A stretch of 5,275 bases of DNA, taken from the NCBI GenBank assembly GCA_028706735.1, contig JAQTVS010000234.1, forward strand, positions 1-5,275. Direction: 5' to 3'. Position numbers and translations under genes: made by a program. Below, piece after piece: positions 1 through 5,275 of this stretch; position 1 is the first letter of the stretch, and the number at the start of each line of letters is the position of its first letter. Source of the DNA: Thiomonas sp. (GTDB lineage Bacteria > Pseudomonadota > Gammaproteobacteria > Burkholderiales > Burkholderiaceae_C). The notes beneath the pieces were generated by a model. That model was given only the letters and a program-made list of their open reading frames with translations. It made no database searches and was not told where the DNA came from.

Positions 1-196
1 ACAGCAGCACGCTGTCGGTCTCGGCGCTGTGTCGCGCGGGCGCCTGCTGCGCCGTGCTGCTCTCTCGCGCGAACAACTCGTAACCGACGATCTGCTGCTT
101 GCGGTCGACGAGGGGTTGTCTTGCAATGTGCGCGTGCATGACAGCGCCTTGCGCGTCGGGCAGGGTGGTGTCTGGCGAGTGGGCAGTGTTGTTCAT
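1..196 (-). CDS. EAL-HDOD family signalling protein, N-terminal fragment (runs off left edge)
   Basis: Open minus-strand frame of 65 codons from ATG 196-194 to the left edge, where it is still open. Residues 24-44 read IARQPLVDRKQQIVGYELFA then R. This is the opening strand-loop-strand of the YuxH/CdgJ-type proteins that join an EAL-like domain to an HDOD domain. Those proteins act in the cytoplasm in c-di-GMP signalling, often affecting motility, and many are inactive as phosphodiesterases. The catalytic EAL triplet is here Glu40-Leu41-Phe42, so the metal-binding Glu is kept but the motif is degenerate, as is usual in this family. Start choice: ATG 139-137 has AAGG at 150-147, seven bases upstream, and begins just before the conserved strand. 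ATG 196-194 has no purine-rich site and would add 19 unconserved residues. I prefer 139, but give the longer limit. The HDOD half is not in the window, so that assignment rests on the N-terminal motif alone. Confidence 0.72.
   Translation of the reverse strand, partial: MNNTAHSPDTTLPDAQGAVMHAHIARQPLVDRKQQIVGYELFARESSTAQQAPARHSAETDSVLL
147..150 (-). promoter_or_regulatory. Ribosome binding site supporting the internal ATG at 139
   Basis: On the minus strand AAGG (150-147) lies seven bases before ATG 139-137. The other in-frame ATG at 196 is preceded by a T-rich, purine-poor stretch with no Shine-Dalgarno match. This favours the shorter form of the EAL-HDOD protein. Confidence 0.45.
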
Positions 197-287
197 GGGA
201 ACGGAAAAAAATGTCTCGGTCGTTGCGTTGATGCTAGCAGCGGCCTGTTGGCAAGAGACTTCTGCGCGTCGTCGAACAGCCACGCCT
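197..287 (-). promoter_or_regulatory. Putative leader/promoter region of the EAL-HDOD gene
   Basis: This is the non-coding stretch between the inverted-repeat element and the EAL-HDOD gene, so a separate promoter for that gene should lie here or inside the element. The only candidate I see is an extended -10-like TGCTAGCAT on the minus strand (239-231). The bases 17 upstream (GTCTCT, 259-254) do not resemble a sigma-70 -35 box. I see no clear sigma-28 or sigma-54 consensus. A run of seven A on the plus strand (205-211) gives a T tract in the leader. The promoter call is weak. Confidence 0.2.
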
Positions 288-307
288 AGGAGCCTGTCGG
301 GCTTTGG
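288..307 (+). repeat. Left terminal inverted repeat (20 bp)
   Basis: Perfect inverted partner of 486-505. It marks the end of the element nearest the EAL-HDOD gene. Confidence 0.85.
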
Positions 308-389
308 AATCGTCGGCGGCAAATGGGGCGCAGCAGTCCATTTTTTTGGCGACGCCGAAACATCGCAAGCTCGTTTTCACCGTCTTTTT

Positions 390-412
390 GACCCATAGCG
401 CGGCGATGGGTC
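390..412. repeat. Central hairpin of the inverted-repeat element
   Basis: GACCCAT (390-396) pairs with ATGGGTC (406-412) around a nine-base loop, AGCGCGGCG. It lies near the middle of the element. No T run follows the stem in either direction: five T precede it on the plus strand, at 385-389. It is therefore not a standard rho-independent terminator. Confidence 0.6.
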
Positions 413-485
413 TGCAAATCCGGCAAAAACTGTCCTCGCTGGGCCCCATTTTGGCTACGCCGCTCTCCGAGAACGCTTTCGACGA

Positions 486-505
486 CCAAAGCCCGACAGG
501 CTCCT
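486..505 (-). repeat. Right terminal inverted repeat (20 bp)
   Basis: Its reverse complement is identical to 288-307. It ends 21 bases downstream (in transcription sense) of the stop codon of the large glycosyltransferase gene. Any transcript reading out of that gene would therefore carry both arms and could fold into a long stem. Confidence 0.85.
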
Positions 506-526
506 TGGCGCGACTTCCATGCGACT

Positions 527-3500
527 TCAGCGCAGCCACGCTTTCAGCCATGTGTCGAGGTGGTCTTCCATGATCCAGTCGGCCAGAACCTTGGCGCGCA
601 GCGCGTCGCCCTGCGCGCGCAGGGTTGCGCGGTCCGCGACGGCATCGCGCACGGCGCGGGTCCAGTCGCGGTAGCGGTTGGCCACGCGGGTCACTGGAAA
701 GTCGCCCTGATACGGCGCGAGATCCGAGCAGATGACGGGGTAGCCGAGGATGCCGTATTCAAGCAGGCGCAGATGGCTCTTGGCTTCGTTGAAGGCGTTG
801 TCTTCCAGCGGGGCGACGGCGAGATCGAGGTCGAGCGCGGCCAGCTTGGCGGCATATTGGTCGAGCGGCACGCCGGGATGAAACTCCTTGACCAGGGGCT
901 TGAGCGATTCCGGGCACAGGCCGAAGAACACCCAGTCCACTTCTGCAGCGGTGTCGCGCACCAGATCGGCGATCAGTTCCAGATCGCCAGTATGGCCGAT
1001 GCCTCCTGCCCAGCCGACGCGCGGCTTGCTGCGCTCGGCGCGGGCAGGCTGCAGATGCCCCCAGCGCGCGGCCTCAAGGTAGTTGGGCTGCACCACCACT
1101 TCATCGGTGAAATGGGCATAGGCCTTGGCCAGCGGCTCGGTGGCCACGACCAGCCGGTTGCACAGCCCGGCGGCCTTGCGAAAGCGCTTGGCGATGTCTT
1201 TGTGGATGCTGCTCTTGTGCACGCTCTTGTGCGGCAGGTTGGTGATGAGATCGTCGATCTCGAAAACGCGAAAGGCTTTGCTGGTGCGGGCGTGGCGCTC
1301 CAGCGCCTCGATCTGCGGCCATTCCATCTGGCGCTGCACCACCAGGCTGTCGGGCTGCATGCGCTCCATCTCGGCCGGCTCATACAGGCGCATGGTTTCC
1401 CAGCCCTGCGTGAGGCCGGCGCGGTTGAGCGCGCGCATCGGCGCGATGATGCGGTACTCGCCGCAGCCTTCGCGGTCGGCGGAATGCACCAGCACGCGGG
1501 GACGCGGGCGCCAGGCCGGGTCCCACGAAAGCGGCGGCTGGTCTTCCAGCAGAAAGTCGGTGCTGGCCAGGCTGAGGTGGCGGTTGTAGGCGGGATCGAA
1601 GGCAAGCTGCGGCAGCCACTTGGCATACATGGCGTCCTTCTCAGCGGCGAAGCGTTTGAGCTTGGTGTCGTCCGGCTTGGATTCGGTGTTGTTTTTCTGG
1701 CTGGCCGAGCCTTCGTGCATGACCAGGGCGAAGGGCGTGAACACAATGCGCAGCCCGGACTCGCGCACTTTCAAACAGAGGTCGATGTCGTTGTAAGACA
1801 CCTTGAACGCCTGTTCATCGAGCCCTCCAAGCTGCGCATACACGCTCTTGCGGATGAGCAGGCAGGCGCCGGTGACTGCGGAGAGGTTTTGTGCGAGCTG
1901 GGCGCGGCCAAAGTAGCCACGGTCTTCGGGCGGGCGGCCAATGAAGGGATGTTCCGCCGGGCCGCGCATGCCCAGAATCACCCCGGCATGCTGGATTTTG
2001 CCGTCCGGGTAAAGCAGCTTGGCGCCGACGATGCCCACATCCGGCCGCACCGCATGGCCCATCATTTCGTCGAGCCAGTCGTCGTGCAGCGCGGCGGTGT
2101 CGTTGTTGAGCAGCAGCAGATAGTCGCCGCGCGCTTTGGCCGCGGCTGCGTTGTTCATCGCCGAAAAATTGAACGGCCCTGGCTGACGCACCACCCGAAG
2201 CCGGTTGCCAAGCTCGGCCTCCTTGGCCTCGATCGCGGCCAGATAGCTGCGCGCTTCTGGCGTCTGGCTGTCGTTGTCGATGATCAGGATTTCGTAGGCC
2301 GGATAGTTGGTCTTCTCGATCACCGACTCCACGCAGCGCTGCAACAGCGGCAACTGGTCGCGTGTGGGAATGAGGATGGACACCAGCGGCCGCGCCTCGG
2401 GCAGCGGCCAGCGCACGCGGAACGACGGCGGGAACGGGCCGGGCTGCACCTGCGCCGCAATACCCAGACGCTCGAAATGGCGCTGCAGCGCCGAGTGCCC
2501 GGCTTGCAGAATCTCGGGCACCGACTTTTGCGTATGCCCCGAACCCTGAAGGCGGTGGTAGAGCACTTCGGGCACATGGCCGATGGCGGCTTCTCCCGCC
2601 CCCGTGCGCTGCAGATGTTCCCACGCCCGAAGCAGCAGGTCATAGTCTTCCGCGCCTTCAGACCGCGAGTCGAAGCCGCCGAGCGCCTCGAACAGATCGC
2701 GCCGGATCAACAGCAGCCCGCCGACATAGGGCAGGCTGCGCAGATAGTCGAGATTGAAGTCGGGCTTGCAATGCGGGTTGACATGCTGGCCGTCGGCAGT
2801 GAGGTTGTCCTCGTCGGTATAGACGAGCTGCCACTGCGGATGCTCGCGCACGGCATGCGCGATGCGGAACAGTGCGTCGGGCGCGAGCTGGTCGCCGGCG
2901 TCGATCAGGCCGAGCCAGTCGGCGCCGCTGTCTTGCAGCGCGCGGTTGGCGCTTGTCAGCAGGCTCTGCGCAGAGGCGCAGGACGGCAGCTCGGCCACGG
3001 CGCGGGCCGCGAACCACTGGCCTGCGATGCTCTGCAGCGTGTGTTGCGCAGGGTGGCCGGGGTGCGGCAGCAACGCCAGCGAGATGCTCGGGGCGGTTGC
3101 CCCGCTTCGGCTCCAGTCGTGCGCGGCCTGGAGCACCCAATCCCGCTCCTGCGGGAGCCAGCGCCCTTGGGCAAGCCAGGGAATAATCGGCTTCGGCGGG
3201 GACGCCAGGATGTTTCCGGCGGTATCTCCGATCTGGAACCCAGCTTTCTCGGCGCTGAGGGCGAACAGGCGTTCGACCACGTGGGCCAGGGTGCCATCGG
3301 TCTGTCCGGCTTCGTCCTCGAAATCCGCGTCTTTCAGATCGAGTGCCAGCAGCGGGTCGAGCGCCTGGGGTCGGCACCAGAACATCGACCCGGCGAAATA
3401 GCCGTGCCGTGCCGGGTCTGGGGCGATGCCCATGCGCTGCGCCTGCGCGGACAGTCGGAGAAAGTTGGCATCGCCACGCAGACCTAGCCAGAACCCGTGG

Positions 3501-4600
3501 GGGCCGATGAGCCCGAGCCCGGGTTGCTGCGCGAATGCGGCAATCGTCTTCTCGGAGGAGTCGAGCAGTGCGGCCAGGAGTTCGCGCCGCCAGCGGTCGC
3601 CATCCTTGTGCTGCAAAAACGGAATGTGGATGTTTTCGACGTCCTTGAGGTGCGGGGATTTTTTGCCGTGGAGAAACAGCAGCTGGCTGTAGTTGCGCGC
3701 CCGCGCCAGGCGCAGCAAGGCAAGGCGCGGGGCGATGTCACGGCCCTTGTTGGCGTGGCGGATCACCACGGCGTCAGGCAGATCGCGCACGATGCCGGCC
3801 AGCAGTTCCTCGCGGCCTTCGCTCAGGCTGATGTAGACATCGCGGGGCGCGGGCAGTGTCTTCAGGAGAGCAAGGAATTCCGGCCATAGCTCGGGGTAGT
3901 ACAGGTGCAGCAGGGCTGCTAATCCATTGCCCTGAGATGCGCCTGGGTGCAGGATTCTCAGCGGCGTGATGCCTCGCTCCGTCGAATCCGCCATGGGTTG
4001 GATTATTGCTTGGCCATCTGGCAGTAGATGGGAATAATCATGACGTGGTTCGAAGGAACCCTTTTTGATGCCATGGAAATAGATATCGAAAGATATGCGG
4101 TTGGTGGAAAATGCAAAAATCTGAAAGACTGATTCAACATCGAGAGTCTGCCGAAAATCTTTTTCTTCAAGGTTCCTGTAATAATCAGACCAATCACCCT
4201 GATTCTGCAAAAGAGGCGCATCTTGAGGTGATGTGCGGCGTGTGCCGTGCTCTGGACGTCCAGTGGTTGCGCAAGTCACTAACAGCAAGCCGCCGGGCTT
4301 CAGAAGACGAGTCGCGTTCTGAAGTGTCAGATTCCAATACTGGTCGTGCTCCAAACACTCCGTTGTGATTACAACATCGAAGGTCGCATCGGGTAAAGAA
4401 AGTTCGTGACCTTTACAGACAATATCGACATTCTTGCCTGGGGCGACGTCTAAGCCAACGTAATGACAATTCTCAAATAGATATTGATTGTTTCCATTGA
4501 TGTCAAGCGATCCGATATCTAAAACAAATCTGTTCTTGAAATATTCAGGAAATTGTTGCTTGATGGATGTGCAGAACTCTCTTTGTTGAATATGCGCCAT
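527..4600 (-). CDS. Multi-domain methyltransferase / RgpF-like / glycosyltransferase protein (1357 aa)
   Basis: Probably a cytoplasmic glycan-building enzyme; no signal peptide or membrane segment is evident. Modules in order: (a) residues 1-190, class I SAM methyltransferase, with VLDIGSLDINGNN (26-38), Asp51, LPDATFDVVITTECLEHD (69-86), LKPGGLLLVTC (100-110), GRPEHGT (114-120) and YYRNL (140-144). (b) About 212-460, RgpF-like (rhamnan synthesis F), with NKGRDIAPRLALL (284-296), FLHGKKSPH (309-317), FAGSMFWCRP (402-411) and GQTDGTLAH (432-440). (c) About 503-715, a GT2 module with DAGD (567-570), YTDEDN (594-599) and EDYDLLLRAWE (651-661), but a degraded N-terminal half. (d) About 738-970, a complete GT2 module with VSILIP (740-745), IIDNDS (773-778), NND (832-834) and NDIDLCLK (937-944). 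(e) About 1033-1350, GT-B-like, with GCGEYRIIAP (1045-1054), VGWAGGIGHTGD (1195-1206) and HLRLLEYGILGYPVICSD (1276-1293). The ATG at 4600 is chosen because it follows the flgL stop by 17 bases, has AAGG at 4614-4611, and opens the methyltransferase fold. The frame stays open upstream to 5149, but only as an Arg/Pro-rich shadow of flgL. Donor sugars and acceptor are unknown; the link to flagellar glycosylation is inferred from position. Confidence 0.88.
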   Translation of the reverse strand: MAHIQQREFCTSIKQQFPEYFKNRFVLDIGSLDINGNNQYLFENCHYVGLDVAPGKNVDIVCKGHELSLPDATFDVVITTECLEHDQYWNLTLQNATRLLKPGGLLLVTCATTGRPEHGTRRTSPQDAPLLQNQGDWSDYYRNLEEKDFRQTLDVESVFQIFAFSTNRISFDIYFHGIKKGSFEPRHDYSHLLPDGQAIIQPMADSTERGITPLRILHPGASQGNGLAALLHLYYPELWPEFLALLKTLPAPRDVYISLSEGREELLAGIVRDLPDAVVIRHANKGRDIAPRLALLRLARARNYSQLLFLHGKKSPHLKDVENIHIPFLQHKDGDRWRRELLAALLDSSEKTIAAFAQQPGLGLIGPHGFWLGLRGDANFLRLSAQAQRMGIAPDPARHGYFAGSMFWCRPQALDPLLALDLKDADFEDEAGQTDGTLAHVVERLFALSAEKAGFQIGDTAGNILASPPKPIIPWLAQGRWLPQERDWVLQAAHDWSRSGATAPSISLALLPHPGHPAQHTLQSIAGQWFAARAVAELPSCASAQSLLTSANRALQDSGADWLGLIDAGDQLAPDALFRIAHAVREHPQWQLVYTDEDNLTADGQHVNPHCKPDFNLDYLRSLPYVGGLLLIRRDLFEALGGFDSRSEGAEDYDLLLRAWEHLQRTGAGEAAIGHVPEVLYHRLQGSGHTQKSVPEILQAGHSALQRHFERLGIAAQVQPGPFPPSFRVRWPLPEARPLVSILIPTRDQLPLLQRCVESVIEKTNYPAYEILIIDNDSQTPEARSYLAAIEAKEAELGNRLRVVRQPGPFNFSAMNNAAAAKARGDYLLLLNNDTAALHDDWLDEMMGHAVRPDVGIVGAKLLYPDGKIQHAGVILGMRGPAEHPFIGRPPEDRGYFGRAQLAQNLSAVTGACLLIRKSVYAQLGGLDEQAFKVSYNDIDLCLKVRESGLRIVFTPFALVMHEGSASQKNNTESKPDDTKLKRFAAEKDAMYAKWLPQLAFDPAYNRHLSLASTDFLLEDQPPLSWDPAWRPRPRVLVHSADREGCGEYRIIAPMRALNRAGLTQGWETMRLYEPAEMERMQPDSLVVQRQMEWPQIEALERHARTSKAFRVFEIDDLITNLPHKSVHKSSIHKDIAKRFRKAAGLCNRLVVATEPLAKAYAHFTDEVVVQPNYLEAARWGHLQPARAERSKPRVGWAGGIGHTGDLELIADLVRDTAAEVDWVFFGLCPESLKPLVKEFHPGVPLDQYAAKLAALDLDLAVAPLEDNAFNEAKSHLRLLEYGILGYPVICSDLAPYQGDFPVTRVANRYRDWTRAVRDAVADRATLRAQGDALRAKVLADWIMEDHLDTWLKAWLR
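3995..4600 (-). other. Low-GC methyltransferase-coding segment inside the large gene
   Basis: Hand counts of 60-base lines give 43% (4021-4080), 35% (4081-4140), 42% (4141-4200), 38% (4441-4500) and 33% (4501-4560) GC. Comparison lines give 60% in flgL (4681-4740) and 70% in the second GT2 module (2041-2100). The segment matches the methyltransferase module, residues 1-202. Its inner edge lies near the in-frame Met203 (3994-3992), where GC-rich codons resume. I infer horizontal acquisition and in-frame joining. Met203 has no good ribosome binding site, so it is not presented as a separate gene start. Confidence 0.65.
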
Positions 4601-4610
4601 ATCGCGTCTG

Positions 4611-4614
4611 CCTT
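4611..4614 (-). promoter_or_regulatory. Ribosome binding site for the multi-domain gene
   Basis: AAGG on the minus strand lies ten bases before ATG 4600-4598, inside the 17-base gap after the flgL stop. It supports this start over in-frame upstream codons within flgL and suggests co-transcription with flgL. Confidence 0.5.
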
Positions 4615-4617
4615 GGA

Positions 4618-5275
4618 TCAGAGATATTGGAACAAGCTCAACCCCTGCACCTGCGTGAACGCCTTTTGCGCGGCCTGCAGGGCGGTGAGGCTGGACTGGT
4701 AGTCGGTGATGACTTGCGGGTAGTTGATGCTGCTGAGCTGGGTCTGCTGGGTTTGCAGTTGCAGGGTCAAGCTGGCGTTCTGCGCCTGCACGGCCTGCAC
4801 CTGCTGCAGGCGGCTGCCGATGCTGGCCTGGGTGCTGAGCAGATTGGTCTGGCTCTGGTCGAGGCTGGCCAGGGCGTTGCTGATCGACTGGGCGCGCAAG
4901 GCGTTCGAGCCCGAGGTTTGTGCCGACGCCGAGAAAGCCTGGGCGAGGGACTGGAAGGTCTGGAACAGGCTTTGCTGCGGCGCGGCGGCCACGGTGAAGC
5001 TGTCGCCACTGGCCGGTGTGCCGACGACCGGCACGGTGATGGCGGGGCTGCCGCTGGCGGGCAGGCCGATGCTCATGCCGGGGGTGAAGCTGCCGCTGCT
5101 CACGGCGCCAGACGAGAACACGCCGCCGGTTCCGCTGCTCACGGACCAAGTCATCGAATTGCCGCTGCCGCTGAAGGAAATCTGGTACTGCGTGCCATCG
5201 ACCTGCAATGTTTGTTGCGCCAGCGCGGTGTTATTCACCGTGCCGGGGCCGGCAGTGGCGCCGCCGGTGTTGCTG
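4618..5275 (-). CDS. flgL: Flagellar hook-associated protein 3 (FlgL), C-terminal part (5' end outside window)
   Basis: FlgL (HAP3) is exported by the flagellar type III apparatus and forms the junction between hook and filament. The window shows 218 residues and the stop (TGA at 4620-4618); the frame is open to the right edge, starting SNTGGATAGPGT. The first 70 or so visible residues are a Ser/Gly-rich beta-type surface region ending in VGTPASGDSFTVAAAP, a pattern common in FlgL before the C-terminal helices. The rest is a Gln/Ala/Ser-rich helical region with heptad-like spacing, the flagellin-like D1/D0 coiled coil, ending GLSLFQYL. That ending closely matches the usual FlgL C-terminus (LSLFQYI-like), so the 3' end is intact. 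A GTG at 5238 begins MNNTALAQQ if read as a start, but the coding frame continues upstream, so it is internal. Flagellin itself is less likely because of the FlgL-like end and the GDSFTV motif. The next gene follows after 17 bases, which suggests one operon. Confidence 0.85.
   Translation of the reverse strand, partial: SNTGGATAGPGTVNNTALAQQTLQVDGTQYQISFSGSGNSMTWSVSSGTGGVFSSGAVSSGSFTPGMSIGLPASGSPAITVPVVGTPASGDSFTVAAAPQQSLFQTFQSLAQAFSASAQTSGSNALRAQSISNALASLDQSQTNLLSTQASIGSRLQQVQAVQAQNASLTLQLQTQQTQLSSINYPQVITDYQSSLTALQAAQKAFTQVQGLSLFQYL

Larger units (their letters stand above)
288..505. mobile_element. MITE-like element with 20-bp perfect terminal inverted repeats
   Basis: The left end, 288-307, reads AGGAGCCTGTCGGGCTTTGG; the reverse complement of 486-505 is identical over all 20 bases. 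After a two-base offset the symmetry continues with TCGTCG (310-315 and complement of 480-485). Further in, AAATGGGGCGCAGC (321-334) matches the complement of 438-451 at 13 of 14 bases. A small hairpin lies at the centre (390-412). The 218-bp size, nested symmetry, position between two genes and lack of a plausible coding frame fit a miniature inverted-repeat transposable element or a similar intergenic repeat family. I see no convincing target-site duplication: the left flank ends CACGCCT and the right flank begins TGGCGCG. The element is therefore either old or of a type that leaves none. I cannot name the parent transposon. Open frames crossing it look like chance. Confidence 0.6.

Noticed and set aside
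29..398. Plus-strand small open frames near the left edge
   Set aside because: They are antisense to the EAL-HDOD fragment, which has a recognisable conserved motif; their translations match nothing I know.
390..412. Central hairpin as a rho-independent terminator
   Set aside because: The seven-base stem is not followed by a T run on either strand.
234..551. Minus-strand 105-codon frame and plus-strand frames crossing the inverted-repeat element
   Set aside because: They are made mostly of the repeat itself, have no ribosome binding site or known domain, and their ends overlap neighbouring features.
560..3487. A 975-codon plus-strand open frame opposite the glycosyltransferase gene
   Set aside because: It lies wholly antisense to a gene with clear family motifs, shows no recognisable domain, and has the Ala/Arg/Gly/His-rich composition expected when GC-rich codons are read on the opposite strand.
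3992..3994. Internal Met203 as the start of a separate glycosyltransferase gene
   Set aside because: The frame is continuous with the methyltransferase and no Shine-Dalgarno match precedes it. It may mark the ancestral joint, but is not supported as a present-day start.
4003..4368. Small frames in the low-GC segment (minus 72 codons, plus 85 codons)
   Set aside because: They overlap the methyltransferase module, whose motifs are in the long frame, and show no independent start signals or domains.
4601..5149. In-frame upstream extension of the large gene (183 more codons)
   Set aside because: It overlaps the well-supported flgL frame, is Arg/Pro/Gln/His-rich without motifs, and the ATG at 4600 has a ribosome binding site and begins the methyltransferase fold.

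Overview
The window looks like chromosomal DNA from a GC-rich, flagellated Gram-negative bacterium. A betaproteobacterium of the Burkholderiales type is my best guess, from gene content and codon style only; no taxonomic marker is present. Every real gene I can support reads on the minus strand, so transcription runs from right to left.

Layout in order of transcription: (1) 5275-4618 is the 3' part of flgL, the hook-filament junction protein; its 5' end lies beyond the right edge. (2) Seventeen bases later a 1357-residue gene starts at 4600 and ends at 527. It encodes a multi-domain protein: a SAM-dependent methyltransferase, an RgpF-like (rhamnan synthesis F) module, two family-2 glycosyltransferase modules and a C-terminal GT-B-like glycosyltransferase module. 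(3) The 330-base gap 197-526 holds a 218-bp element (288-505) bounded by perfect 20-bp inverted repeats. It looks like a MITE or other non-autonomous mobile element. (4) From 196 (or more likely 139) to the left edge lies the N-terminus of an EAL-HDOD type signalling protein, cut by the edge.

The close coupling of the multi-domain enzyme to flgL suggests, by inference, that it builds or modifies a glycan on flagellar proteins or a co-regulated surface polysaccharide. The neighbouring EAL-HDOD protein would fit a motility or surface-lifestyle regulator.

The most notable point is a sharp composition change inside the large gene. The methyltransferase part (about 3995-4600) is about 33-43% GC in the 60-base lines I counted by hand. 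The glycosyltransferase part and flgL are about 60-70% GC. This suggests that a foreign methyltransferase was joined in frame to a resident glycosyltransferase. I see no rRNA, tRNA, CRISPR array or complete insertion sequence, and no convincing new defence or mobile system beyond the inverted-repeat element.
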